A DNA stretch of 64,000 nt from Neisseria zalophi (GTDB lineage: Bacteria; Pseudomonadota; Gammaproteobacteria; Burkholderiales; Neisseriaceae). The position numbers and the translations under genes were made by a program. The stretch lies in the NCBI RefSeq assembly GCF_008807015.1, contig NZ_CP031700.1, forward strand, positions 1,240,001 to 1,304,000, written 5' to 3'. This document shows, one piece after another, positions 1-10,611 of the stretch (the first letter of the stretch is position 1; every line of letters starts with the position of its first letter). Under the pieces are notes generated by a model. The model was given only the letters and a program-made list of their open reading frames with translations. It was not told where the DNA came from and made no database searches.

Positions 1-452
1 TGATCTTTATTGTTATCCAAGCCTTTTAGCAGGTAGTGCACGCCGTTGCGGATTTCTTTGCGGGCGTAGTGGCCGGTGGCGATAACGTCCGCACCTTCTC
101 GGATGGCATAGTCGAGAAAGCATTTGAATTTGATTTCGGCATTGCACAAAACGTCGGGATTGGGTGTGCGTCCGGCTGAATATTCTTTTAAGAAGTAGGC
201 AAAAACATTGTCTTTATATTCGGCGGCAAAATTGACGATATCAATATCGATATCGAGAATATCGGCCACGGAAATGGCATCAAACGAGTCTTGTTTGATG
301 CTGCAATATTCGTCGTTGTCGTCGTCTTCCCAATTTTGCATGAAAACGCCGCGCACTTGGTAGCCTTGTTGTTTCAGGAGGTATGCGGTAACGGAGGAAT
401 CGACACCGCCGGAGAGCCCGACGATGATATTGTGTGGTTCGGATGTGTGCAT
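1..452 (-). CDS. mnmA: tRNA-specific 2-thiouridylase MnmA (partial, N-terminal part)
   Basis: This is the first ~150 codons of the enzyme that thiolates U34 of the Lys, Glu and Gln tRNAs, using sulfur relayed from a cysteine desulfurase. The frame starts at ATG 452 and is still open at base 1, so the gene runs off the left edge. The protein begins [27 protein letters not shown] is the PP-loop ATP-binding motif of this family. Further on come NWEDDD, the cysteine-containing segment [12 protein letters not shown] and the ATGHYAR block, all typical of MnmA. The rest of the enzyme, including the second catalytic cysteine, lies outside the window. Confidence 0.93.
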   Translation of the reverse strand, partial: MHTSEPHNIIVGLSGGVDSSVTAYLLKQQGYQVRGVFMQNWEDDDNDEYCSIKQDSFDAISVADILDIDIDIVNFAAEYKDNVFAYFLKEYSAGRTPNPDVLCNAEIKFKCFLDYAIREGADVIATGHYARKEIRNGVHYLLKGLDNNKD

Positions 453-719
453 GGATTCGGAGCGTGCCTGAGATAGAAATATCACAAAACACGATTATTG
501 TGTGTTTACCAAAATTTTCAATTATCTGATTTTACCATTTTTAGTATGTATTGCGTCAAACAGGGGTGTATTGTATCGAATGTTGTTTGATAAACGTTTT
601 TTCAGACGGCCTGAAAGATTGCGTTAATTTGTGTACAATAACCGGTTTGCCCGATATCTTTCGATTTTTGCGGTTTCGGGCGGTAGTAATCGTTTATCTA
701 TATAGGAAAGAAAAACTTC

Positions 720-2038
<1,319 letters not shown>

Positions 2039-2057
2039 TATTCAAGCAAACAAAGGT

Positions 2058-2089
2058 GAGGCCGTCTGAATAGTTTTCAGACGGCCTTC
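2058..2089. terminator. DUS-paired bidirectional terminator, kdsA / recB
   Basis: Facing copies of the uptake sequence (GAGGCCGTCTGAA and its complement) lie between two convergent genes, kdsA (+) and recB (-). The right arm is followed by CATTCT rather than a clean T-run. Confidence 0.7.
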
Positions 2090-2161
2090 ATTCTATCTAT
2101 TGAAGTTGCCGTGTGTAATCAGCGCCTATATTGATTTTGAGGGATGAGGCGATTATTTGTA

Positions 2162-2185
2162 GGGGCGGATTGAAATATCCGCCCG
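2162..2185. repeat. GGGCGGAT hairpin element directly behind recB
   Basis: An inverted repeat GGGCGGAT...ATCCGCCC with a 6-base loop begins with GTAGGG and sits 3 bases beyond the recB stop codon. A hairpin with the same stem occurs behind ruvB (28068-28091). It may act as a terminator or 3'-end stabiliser of recB mRNA. Confidence 0.5.
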
Positions 2186-2187
2186 TA

Positions 2188-5100
2188 TCACGACGACGGC
2201 ACCCATGCCGACAGCCAATCGCTATCGATATCCCAAGACCAAATGCCATTGCCGCTGCCGTCTAATCCGCGCAAAAACAGATAGCGCACGGAAATGCGGG
2301 GCAGGGGTTGGCCGCGGGATTGGAAATGGCGGGCGACGGCAATGGCGTAAATGAGTGCCTGTAAATAATAATGGTGGTGGGCAACGGCTTCGTCCATCGC
2401 TTCGGGGGTGTAGTCGGCGGCGTTGTAACCCAAATGGTTGGATTTATAGTCGATAACGGTAACGAGGCCGTCTGAATCTTGGCAGGTCATATCGATAAAG
2501 CCGTTTAAGAAGCCTTTCACATCTTGAAAATCGAGCAGTTGCGAAGCTTGGATACAGGCTGCCGATAAGCCGGTTCGGGCATCGGCAAACCATGCCTGCA
2601 AGGGCTTGAGGGGGAAATCGTTTAAATATAATGTAAAGCCCATTTCGGCCAAACGGCGCTCGGGCGGTATGACGGCCAAGCTATTTTGACTGCCGTTACC
2701 TAACGGGGTGAGGCGGGTATGGTCGAGCATATTTTCCACGGCGGGCAGCCATATTGGGTCAAAGCCGTAGCGGTCGAGTACATGGGAAACCGCTTCTTGT
2801 TGCTCGGCGGCGGGCGCGGCGAAATCAAAGTTTTCTAATATTTCATGCAAACAGATGCCGGCTTCGGCGCCGCGTGGAAAATGATAGATATCGTTGCCGT
2901 CGGCCGGCTCGGCCGTCTGAAAGTCGGGTAAATCCGCCATACCGCTTTCGGCGGCGTCAATGGCCGGTTGCAACTCTTCGCGGGCGTCGTCGTTGTGGCT
3001 GAGGGTGTGGCGGCTCAGGCCGGTAAAGCTGGTGTGGCGGATGAGTTCGAACGAACGCGGCGGAATGGCGAGTGCCTGATAATGGCCGTCTGAAATATTG
3101 CCGTTCGTATAAACGGCTGCTTGGGGCGGTGTTTCGAGAAAAGCAAAGCTTGCGGCTTGCGGCGATGTTTCCAGAAAACGCTGCCAGTTGGTTTTGAGCT
3201 CGGCCATTTCGGCGGCGGCTTTGCCGGTTTTTTTGGCTTTGGCATAAATTTCTTCGGCCTGACTGCGGTTGGTGTCGGAGCTTCCGGCCAGCAGATAGGC
3301 GAAGGTGTTAAAACGGGTGTCGTTGCAATAGCCGGCATAGATAACCAGTTGCTCTTCGGCGCGGGTGAGCGCTACATAAAGCAGGCGTAGGCTTTCGCTG
3401 AGGTTTTCATCGGCAATCTTGTCGTTGTCGGCATCGCTGCGCTGGTGTTGGGCCAATAATTCGCTATCCCCGTTGCAGTGAAGAATTTGCCAGCTGTCGT
3501 TGTATCTGGCGGGGGCATCCCACACAAACGGGCAATAAACCAACGGATATTGCAAACCTTTGGCTGCGTGCATGGTTACGATTTTGACGAGGTTTTCATC
3601 GCTTTCCAATCTGAGTAGGTTGCTGTCGCCCGCTGCACCGCCTTCGTGTGCCGTCTGAATTTCTGTGAGCAGCCATTGGTGTAGGGCGGCAGGGCTGCGG
3701 CTTTGTTCGTCTTCTTCCGCCAGCCTTTCGATGATTTGATGGTAGTTGGTGAGGCTGCGTTCGTTGTGTTGTGCCAATAGGTGCGTTTCAATGCTGTGTT
3801 GTGCGGAAAAATACTGCATGGCGGCATAAACGCCGGATTGTTGCCAAATATCGGCGGCGGTTTGTGCGGAGGCTATCCATGCCAATAAGGCGGCTTCGTC
3901 ATGGTTGAGGGTATACAGTTCGGTAGCGGTTTGACGGAACAATACGCCGCTGAGAACAAATCTTAAAGGCTCGGTACGCTGCGGTTGCAGCCAGAAACCG
4001 ATAAGGGCGGCTATGGCTTCGGCTTCGGGCGAAGCAAAAACCGATTCGCGGTGGAGCAAAACGCTTTGGATGCGGCGCTTTTTCAGTGCGGCGGCAATCA
4101 TACTGCCTTCGTTGTGGGTGCGTACCAATACGGCAATCTGCCCGGATTGAATCGGTACGGCGTCGCTGTTGCTGTTTTTCCGATAGGTCAGGCGGTTGGC
4201 TGCCGCTTCGTTGAGGGCGTGTGCGATTTCGTCGGCGCAATAGGCAGCGGCGCGTTGGCGCAACATATTTTTATTGGCGGAATCGTCATCGGTCTGATTA
4301 ATCCAGCGTATCTTTATCGGTGCTTCGGTATCGTTCAGACGGCCTGCCTCACGGTTGGCTTTGACATCGGTATAGCCGATGCCGTTTAACACGAAAGGTT
4401 GGTTTTTTTGTTGGAATATGGCGCCGATACCGTGAATTAAATCGGCATGGCTGCGGAAGTTGGTGTCAAGGGTATAGTGGGCGTCGGCATCGCGGGCGGC
4501 TTGCAGATAGGCATAAATATCGGCACCGCGAAAGCTGTAAATCGCCTGTTTGGGGTCGCCGACCAAAAACAGGGGATTGCCCTGCCGGATAAACAGGCGG
4601 CTGAAAATTTCGTATTGCAGCGGGTCGGTGTCTTGGAATTCGTCGATGAGTGCGGTTTTCCAATTGGCGGCAACGGCTTGCGCCAATTGCTCGCGTTTCG
4701 GGTTTTGGGTGAGGGCGTGGTGAACATCCAATAATAAATCGTCGAAGCTGCGTTCGCGGCGGTTTTGTTTGTCTTCGCTTAATGCTTTGCGCACATATTC
4801 AAGCAAATCCAAATGAAGTGCGGTGAGCGCGTCTTGCTCGCTTTGTTCGTATTTTTGAATGGCTTCGCCTAAAAGCGCCAGATGGTTTAAGCTTTGGTAT
4901 GCTTCATCGTTAACCGCTTTGCCCTTTTTGGTTTTTTCGGTTAAGGCCTGAGTGGCAAGCATGGGTAGCTTTTCATGATAGGACGGTATCGTATCGCCGG
5001 CGTCGGCTTTTTGCAGGTTGGCAAACAGTTTTTCAAATGTATTTTTGCGGTAGCTGTTGCCGTTTAAAGCAGGGTGTATGCGCCAAAAGGTTTCGGCATA

Positions 5101-5823
5101 TTCTGCCAGCTTGGGTCGGGTGGCTTGCCAAATGGTTTGCAGTGCCTGATATTCGCTAGCCAAATTGATTTCAGGCCGTCTGAATTTGAGATAGGGGCGG
5201 CCGATAAAGGTTCGGATATGGTTTAAAGCGGTTTGCGGCGTTTCATGGTGTTTGAATACCAAAGGCGCGAATAAGGGGCTATCGGCAACTTCCTGCCGCC
5301 AAAAATCTTGCGCGGCAATCAGCATACGTTCGTGGGTTTCTTCGGAAAGTGTTAAATCAAAAGGCACTTGGCAGAGAAAGGCATAATCGCGCAGCAGCCT
5401 TTGGCAGAAACCGTGTATGGTATAGATAGCGGCATTATCAAACCTGCCGATGGCGGCTTTTAGGCGCACAATCAGCCGTTGCCGGCTTTCTTGTGCCAAC
5501 GCTTTTTGCAGTAGTTCAAGCAGAAACACATCGCCGTCATGATGCTTGGCACAATACTCACGCAGGCCGTCTGAACCGCTTGCATTATCTGTTTTTTCCA
5601 ATGCCAATAAAACATTATCCAAACGCGCCCGCAAACGGTTTTTCAATTCGGCGGTCGCCGCTTTGGTAAAGGTAACGACCAATACGCTTTCTACCGACAT
5701 TTTTTCCAGCACAATCAGGCGGGTGAATAATGCGGCAATACCGTAGGTTTTACCGGTACCGGCAGAGGCTTCCACAAGATTGGTGCCCTGAATGGGCACA
5801 TTGAGAGGATGGAAAGGTTGCAT
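2188..5823 (-). CDS. recB: Exodeoxyribonuclease V beta subunit RecB (helicase-nuclease)
   Basis: RecB is the 3'-5' helicase and nuclease subunit of RecBCD, which processes double-strand breaks and loads RecA. The 1211 residues match the family. The Walker A is ASAGTGKT at residues 19-26, followed by the UvrD-type motifs LVVTFTKAATAEL, IDEFQDTDPLQY and LVGDPKQAIYSFRGAD. The C-terminal PD-(D/E)XK nuclease is intact: the GFIDM aspartate near residue 1109 and the D-Y-K of VIDYKSN near 1122-1124. recC and recD are not in the window. Several uptake sequences lie inside the coding region, which is typical of DNA-maintenance genes in this genus. Confidence 0.96.
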   Translation of the reverse strand: MQPFHPLNVPIQGTNLVEASAGTGKTYGIAALFTRLIVLEKMSVESVLVVTFTKAATAELKNRLRARLDNVLLALEKTDNASGSDGLREYCAKHHDGDVFLLELLQKALAQESRQRLIVRLKAAIGRFDNAAIYTIHGFCQRLLRDYAFLCQVPFDLTLSEETHERMLIAAQDFWRQEVADSPLFAPLVFKHHETPQTALNHIRTFIGRPYLKFRRPEINLASEYQALQTIWQATRPKLAEYAETFWRIHPALNGNSYRKNTFEKLFANLQKADAGDTIPSYHEKLPMLATQALTEKTKKGKAVNDEAYQSLNHLALLGEAIQKYEQSEQDALTALHLDLLEYVRKALSEDKQNRRERSFDDLLLDVHHALTQNPKREQLAQAVAANWKTALIDEFQDTDPLQYEIFSRLFIRQGNPLFLVGDPKQAIYSFRGADIYAYLQAARDADAHYTLDTNFRSHADLIHGIGAIFQQKNQPFVLNGIGYTDVKANREAGRLNDTEAPIKIRWINQTDDDSANKNMLRQRAAAYCADEIAHALNEAAANRLTYRKNSNSDAVPIQSGQIAVLVRTHNEGSMIAAALKKRRIQSVLLHRESVFASPEAEAIAALIGFWLQPQRTEPLRFVLSGVLFRQTATELYTLNHDEAALLAWIASAQTAADIWQQSGVYAAMQYFSAQHSIETHLLAQHNERSLTNYHQIIERLAEEDEQSRSPAALHQWLLTEIQTAHEGGAAGDSNLLRLESDENLVKIVTMHAAKGLQYPLVYCPFVWDAPARYNDSWQILHCNGDSELLAQHQRSDADNDKIADENLSESLRLLYVALTRAEEQLVIYAGYCNDTRFNTFAYLLAGSSDTNRSQAEEIYAKAKKTGKAAAEMAELKTNWQRFLETSPQAASFAFLETPPQAAVYTNGNISDGHYQALAIPPRSFELIRHTSFTGLSRHTLSHNDDAREELQPAIDAAESGMADLPDFQTAEPADGNDIYHFPRGAEAGICLHEILENFDFAAPAAEQQEAVSHVLDRYGFDPIWLPAVENMLDHTRLTPLGNGSQNSLAVIPPERRLAEMGFTLYLNDFPLKPLQAWFADARTGLSAACIQASQLLDFQDVKGFLNGFIDMTCQDSDGLVTVIDYKSNHLGYNAADYTPEAMDEAVAHHHYYLQALIYAIAVARHFQSRGQPLPRISVRYLFLRGLDGSGNGIWSWDIDSDWLSAWVPSS

Positions 5824-5980
5824 GGTTTGAGAGGCCGTCTGAAAAAGGTTTGCAGGAAAACAGTCTGATACAGTAGCTTACTGCCGTTATCAAACTAAGT
5901 GATTTTATCCGAGTATGCGATTATAAGCCATTTCAGACGGCCTAATATGTGATTGAATAGATATAGAACCGCCTAAACAA

Positions 5981-6011
5981 AAGGCCGTCTGAAAAAGATT
6001 CAGACGGCCTT
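5981..6011. terminator. DUS-paired terminator of the hpuA-hpuB-hemO operon
   Basis: AAGGCCGTCTGAA faces its complement across a 5-base spacer, 22 bases past the hemO stop in the minus direction. Two further single uptake sequences lie at about 5832-5844 and 5932-5944, between this hairpin and recB. Confidence 0.75.
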
Positions 6012-6033
6012 GATAATTTGGCTTTAACTTTAT

Positions 6034-6636
6034 TTAAGCAGCAGGTGCCTCCGCGCCTTCGGGCAAACCGAAGATTTCGCGCAAGATGACTTTATAAAAA
6101 GCAAAAGCTTCTTTAGCGCCTTCGATGGCTTCGTCTTGAGCGGCTTTATCCAAACCGAGTTGGTTTAAATAGCCGACAAACTCGCGCCAGTGTTGGCCGC
6201 GGCCGTCAGGATGGGGTGCCAGATGGCGGGCGCCGTTTTCTTCGTTAAAGTTTAATTTTTTAGCATCTTTAAACAAAAATGCCGCGCCTAAATTCGAACC
6301 TTCGGCGCAATAGAGCCAGCCGATCGCTTTGTTGCCGGTGGGGTGGGGTAATTCACCAGAGAATTGATAAGGCTCGCTGCCTAAATCTTTCAAATCTTGA
6401 ACAACGGCATCATGGCGAGCCATATAAGCCAATTGAGGGATGGCTTTGTTTAAGGCTTCGTCTTTATAAATGCTGTCGACGATTTTATGAAATACAGATT
6501 GCAATTTTAAAAATTTAGTATAGTTTTCATTGTTTGAAAACGGCTCGACCGACATCACCAAATTATCAACGCTGTCGTGCGTGGTACGGTTTTCTTCTTT
6601 CAGACGTTGGGCAAATGTTTTTGTTTCTTCAGTCAT
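6034..6636 (-). CDS. hemO: Haem oxygenase HemO (HmuO/HO-1 family)
   Basis: HemO cleaves haem to biliverdin, CO and free iron in the cytoplasm, giving use of haem as an iron source. The 200-residue protein matches the remembered meningococcal HemO over nearly its whole length, including HDSVDNLVMSVEPF, FLKLQSVFHKIVD, GNKAIGWLYCAEGSNLGAAFLF and GARHLAPHPDGRG. His20 in TTHDS corresponds to the proximal haem ligand; GSNLGAAFL is the distal helix. The start has AAGGAAA 5 bases upstream. It is the last gene of a probable hpuA-hpuB-hemO operon, 84 bases after hpuB. The linkage to hpuAB rather than hmbR is notable. Confidence 0.95.
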   Translation of the reverse strand: MTEETKTFAQRLKEENRTTHDSVDNLVMSVEPFSNNENYTKFLKLQSVFHKIVDSIYKDEALNKAIPQLAYMARHDAVVQDLKDLGSEPYQFSGELPHPTGNKAIGWLYCAEGSNLGAAFLFKDAKKLNFNEENGARHLAPHPDGRGQHWREFVGYLNQLGLDKAAQDEAIEGAKEAFAFYKVILREIFGLPEGAEAPAA

Positions 6637-6720
6637 TTTATTTTCCTTTTTAATACTTGCCGGCTTGAAATTTTGGCTTCAAAATTTCAAGCCGGCATAT
6701 TTTTTAAGGCCGTTATCTAA

Positions 6721-9201
6721 TCAGAATTTGGCCTCAATTGTCAAGCCGTAGCTACGTCCCGGTGCGGCAAAACGTTGGATACCCATATGAGAGCAGGAAG
6801 CATGCTGCGGCACACCACTATTATCATTACAGTTATCTACACGGTTAACAGTACCGAATTCGCGGATGCTGCGTAAGCTGTCCCATGTGTAGTATTTTTT
6901 ATCAAATAGATTGAAAATACCACCGCGGATGGTAACGTTTTTACCAATCATGTAATGACCTAACAAGTCAACTAGGAAGTAGTTTTTACTGTGTTTGGTA
7001 TACGGCCACGGATTACTTTGGTCATCATTGTTGTGAATGGTATCTTTGGTTTTTTTACGTGCAGTGTAGCTTAAGTTGGTTCTCAAGCTCCAACGGTCTT
7101 CGGGTTGCACATAACCGAATCCGACCACTGCGCCGAACGGTGCCAAAGCATTGATCGGGGTTTTTCTACCATCTTCTTGTTTGGCTTTGCCTTTCAAATA
7201 GCTGGCCGTCCAATTCATAATGAAACCTCTCGGTAAACCGACGCTGTCGAGATTCCAATCACCTGATAATTCCACCCCGTTGATAGTGGCTTCATCACGG
7301 TTTACGTTTTGCCAAGTGGGGGCGCTGTATCCACGTGGTTGCCATTGTTGGGTGTTTTGATTCCAGAATTCAGTGCTGCGTTGGCCGAGATAAGCGAAGT
7401 CGATAAAGTCCTTATAGCGGGTATGGAAACCAGACAGTAAGAAATTACCCCAATTACCTCTGTTGCTAATGCCCAGTTCATAGTTGTGGGCTTTTTCCGC
7501 TTTTAATTTAGGATTTGCCAAAACAGTCATATCCGGATGCGGGAATGTAAACCACATTTCATCGGTTGTTGGTGCGCGGAAACCGGTAGAGTATTTGCTT
7601 AATAAAGTCCAACCAGGTGCAAAACGCCAATCGAAGCTTAAAGCATAGCTGGTGGCACCGAATTTCGCTTTGGCATCATCCAAGCCTTTTTGGCGCATGG
7701 CATTGATAAAGTCTTCATTAGGTAAGGTTTTATTGTTTACCCAGTCATGACGGATGCCGGCACCAATGCGGAAATTATTGAAGTTGAAGCTGTTGTTCCA
7801 GAAAACATGTTTTTTCTTGCTTTCCGCTTCTAATAAAAACTCTTGGGTAGAACGGTTACTTTTTTCAAAAGTAGGGTCAAAAACATTCACAAATACGGTG
7901 TAATGATCGTTTGTATTGGTATTTTTATTAATACCGCCCCCGTAGCTCATACTCCAACCAACGTTGCCCAAGTCAAGGCTCTTACTCGCTTTAGCCAAGA
8001 ATTGTTTGGTGTCTTGGTTAATACGACGGAAGGTTTGATACAACTCGGAGTTTACGCCTCTCGCAGCAATATTAGTAGGCACATCCCATGAGAAGGTACT
8101 CATTTGGATTTTTTGTTTGTCGTAGCTCAGTGTGAGTTTATCCCATGGGCCGGAAAGCAATTGGTTTTCATAAGCGATACCGGTACGTTTCAGATAAGTA
8201 ATATCGTTACGTTTACGATAATCGGTACCAATGTTACCTTGCCAGTCAGCAGCCCATAGGTTGGAAAGTTCATTGGTATGTCTGTCTACCCGATTATCTT
8301 CATAAGTACCATACAGATAGTTGTAGTCGTTAAAGTGATAACCTAATTTGAATAAGGTACTTTTTGATTGGTAACTTTGTGGGTCAGGTTGGCTGCGGAA
8401 TTTACCGTATGAACCATAGTTGCTTGAGTTGTTAGTGAGTGGATTATAGACATCATCTTTTTCAAATCGCGCAGTATACTCTTTGCCGTTATTGTTGCTT
8501 TTGGTTTCATGGCCGTGGCGTCGAGTGTAAACAAAACGGGCATCAAAGCCTTTAAAATATGCAGCCAAATCCGTGCTACCCATATATTCGCCGTTGCGCC
8601 CGGTATAGCCGCCTTTTACGCCGACATATAAAGGTTTATCAGCATTAACTACATCGCGGGGTGATTTGGTTGTGTAATCTACCGCACCGCCCAAAGCGCC
8701 ACTGCCGGAAGTGATGGAGTCGGCACCTTTGCGGATGCTGACTGCTGATATATTTTCTAATTCTGCCGCATTTCTATTGGCATTGAAGTTACCATAAGCA
8801 CCGAATAACTCTTGGAAAGCTTCGGAAGAGCGGCTTTCTGCTTGAGCCAAACCGTCAACATTAATGGCCACACGGTCTTTATCCACGCCGCGGATGGCAA
8901 AGCCGTTGGTGCTGCCTCTACCACCTTCTACAATGGATACCGCCGGATCATAACGCACCAAATCGCGTACATCTTGAACCAAGTTTTCATCTAATTCTTC
9001 ACGTTTGGTTTTTGTTTCGCCTAGCTTGGAGGGTGCTCTTCTTGCTCTTACCTTAACGGCATCTAAGTTTACCTGTTCATCTGCTTCCTGTGCGGCAGTT
9101 GTTTCCGCTGTAGAGGTTTCTGCAGTTTCGTCTGCTGCATATGCCGGAAAAGCACTGATAATGAGAAATGAAATTAAGCCTAATCTGAATGGAGCTTTCA
9201 T
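6721..9201 (-). CDS. hpuB: Haemoglobin/haem TonB-dependent receptor HpuB
   Basis: HpuB is an outer-membrane TonB-dependent channel that works with the lipoprotein HpuA to extract haem from haemoglobin or haemoglobin-haptoglobin. The 826-residue protein has a signal peptide ending AFPAYA, a TonB-box-like VKVRARR near residue 50, a plug domain (about 60-190) and a 22-strand-type barrel ending in Phe. The plug stretch DLVRYDP...GFAIRGVDKDRVAINVDGLAQAESRSSEAFQELFGAYGN and the end segments YTWDSLRSIREFGTVNRVDN and APGRSYGLTIEAKF are those I recall from meningococcal HpuB. It lies 81 bases downstream of hpuA with an uptake sequence in the gap. Iron (Fur) control is expected but no convincing box is seen at the operon start. 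Confidence 0.92.
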   Translation of the reverse strand: MKAPFRLGLISFLIISAFPAYAADETAETSTAETTAAQEADEQVNLDAVKVRARRAPSKLGETKTKREELDENLVQDVRDLVRYDPAVSIVEGGRGSTNGFAIRGVDKDRVAINVDGLAQAESRSSEAFQELFGAYGNFNANRNAAELENISAVSIRKGADSITSGSGALGGAVDYTTKSPRDVVNADKPLYVGVKGGYTGRNGEYMGSTDLAAYFKGFDARFVYTRRHGHETKSNNNGKEYTARFEKDDVYNPLTNNSSNYGSYGKFRSQPDPQSYQSKSTLFKLGYHFNDYNYLYGTYEDNRVDRHTNELSNLWAADWQGNIGTDYRKRNDITYLKRTGIAYENQLLSGPWDKLTLSYDKQKIQMSTFSWDVPTNIAARGVNSELYQTFRRINQDTKQFLAKASKSLDLGNVGWSMSYGGGINKNTNTNDHYTVFVNVFDPTFEKSNRSTQEFLLEAESKKKHVFWNNSFNFNNFRIGAGIRHDWVNNKTLPNEDFINAMRQKGLDDAKAKFGATSYALSFDWRFAPGWTLLSKYSTGFRAPTTDEMWFTFPHPDMTVLANPKLKAEKAHNYELGISNRGNWGNFLLSGFHTRYKDFIDFAYLGQRSTEFWNQNTQQWQPRGYSAPTWQNVNRDEATINGVELSGDWNLDSVGLPRGFIMNWTASYLKGKAKQEDGRKTPINALAPFGAVVGFGYVQPEDRWSLRTNLSYTARKKTKDTIHNNDDQSNPWPYTKHSKNYFLVDLLGHYMIGKNVTIRGGIFNLFDKKYYTWDSLRSIREFGTVNRVDNCNDNSGVPQHASCSHMGIQRFAAPGRSYGLTIEAKF

Positions 9202-9282
9202 TTAATTCTTATTCCTTTGTTTATCGATTTAATAGTTTTCAAACGTATGTATTAAGGCCGTCTGAAAGATTGATTATGGGTG

Positions 9283-10296
9283 TTAGTTATCTAAAGGTTT
9301 TAAATCCGTACCTTGATAATTGGCATCAATAGCTCTTCGTCTTCCACCAAATGCGGTATCCAAATCTTTATTACCATCGAATTTCACGATGCCGCCGATA
9401 GAACGACCAGCATATTCGTCAATTTTTCCAGTCCAATAGGATACTGAGTGGGCTCCATAAAATGCACCGTCAACAGCACCGGTTGCATTGCCGGAACGTG
9501 CGGTTCCACTAAAGCGGTTGCCCTGAACATTGACATCCTGCATTACTACTGAATCACCGAAATTTTTATTGCCTAAAATTTCGCCGCCCAGTTTGCCGGT
9601 GTTGAAGTTAACAGTGATTTTTGAGACATCAGTGGGAGAATAAGTAGAGCTGACAACTTGATCACCTTTGGTACGGATACCCCAAACATGGTAAGTGGCT
9701 TTGCCTTTGAGGCCGCCGATTTCGGCTGCAGAACCGCCCTGCATATAGGCCGGATCAGCTACTTTGCCGCCCGCAAATAAATGGCTTTCACCGGTGGGGG
9801 AAATCCAAGCGCCAAAGTAAAGGTCTTCTTTGAAATCAATTCCTGGTGTTTGATTGCTGGCAGCCGTGCAACATGCAAAAAATTTACCACCATCTCTAGT
9901 AGATTGCATTTCGTGTATGGTTCGCATACTTTTATCCGGAGTAGCATAGTCAGGAACCATTGGGGTATTAAAGTTGTTGAATTGGTAATACTTGCCATCA
10001 GGTGTTTTATAGACATAAACATTATTGGTGACGTCATAAACTGCATCGCTCCATGATGATTTTTCTTGTGTCGTCACCGCGTATTTTTCAACCGCACCGC
10101 CATTGTTGGTAACACTCACAAAGCTCTTGTTGTCGTCGTGTTTTTTAACATTTTTGGCAGTAATGTCTAAAGATTCTAAAACAGGTCGCTCTGCCAAGAC
10201 TTTAGGTGGTTCTACTTTGCCGCCGCCTGCACAGGCTGCCAATAAAAAAGGCAGTGCCAGAGCCGGATAAAGAGGTTTGAAAGATATATTCGTCAT
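9283..10296 (-). CDS. hpuA: Haemoglobin-haptoglobin utilisation surface lipoprotein HpuA
   Basis: HpuA is the lipidated, surface-exposed co-receptor that binds haemoglobin for HpuB. The start is the ATG at 10296, preceded by GGAG 7 bases upstream; an in-frame TTG at 10308 overlaps that ribosome site and is less likely. The signal peptide ends in the lipobox LAAC with Cys22, followed by a short Gly linker. The C-terminal half contains FGAWISPTGE, SAAEIGGLKGKATYHVWG, NFNTGKLGGEI, FSGTARSG and VDGAFYGAHS, the barrel pattern shared with TbpB-like Slam substrates. The first gene of the operon, it diverges from the Slam gene. Unlike remembered meningococcal hpuA, there is no poly-G tract after the lipobox. 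Confidence 0.88.
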   Translation of the reverse strand: MTNISFKPLYPALALPFLLAACAGGGKVEPPKVLAERPVLESLDITAKNVKKHDDNKSFVSVTNNGGAVEKYAVTTQEKSSWSDAVYDVTNNVYVYKTPDGKYYQFNNFNTPMVPDYATPDKSMRTIHEMQSTRDGGKFFACCTAASNQTPGIDFKEDLYFGAWISPTGESHLFAGGKVADPAYMQGGSAAEIGGLKGKATYHVWGIRTKGDQVVSSTYSPTDVSKITVNFNTGKLGGEILGNKNFGDSVVMQDVNVQGNRFSGTARSGNATGAVDGAFYGAHSVSYWTGKIDEYAGRSIGGIVKFDGNKDLDTAFGGRRRAIDANYQGTDLKPLDN

Positions 10297-10611
10297 AAGA
10301 TGCTCCAAATCAAGAAAGAAATATGTACAGCTTAAATAAAAGATAAAAAAATATTAAATATTTATATATAAATGATTTATATGGTATTTATGATTATATT
10401 TAATGTGAATGTTAATAAATGTAAGTGGATTGGTTGTGCCTTATTGAATAGTTTTTAGCGAAATCATTAATTTACTTAAAAATAACCTCTTTCAAAATCA
10501 TAACATTTGTCATCAATGATATTTGTTCTTTTTATCATTTATGAACTATACTCTTAAAATTAAGGTTTTTACAAATATTTTTTATTATTTTTTTACAAGT
10601 AAGCCATATAT
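10297..10611. promoter_or_regulatory. Divergent AT-rich control region between hpuA and the Slam gene
   Basis: These 315 bases hold the promoters of both divergent units. The region is strongly AT-rich, with no open frame of note and no uptake sequence. The best Fur-like match is at 10383-10401 on the plus strand, about 11 of 19 positions against GATAATGATAATCATTATC, which in such AT-rich DNA is weak. No clean -35/-10 pair could be assigned. Confidence 0.4.

Noticed and set aside
10320-10420. Strong Fur box for hpuA
   Set aside because: The best match is only 11 of 19 in very AT-rich DNA, so it is reported only as a weak candidate within the intergenic region.
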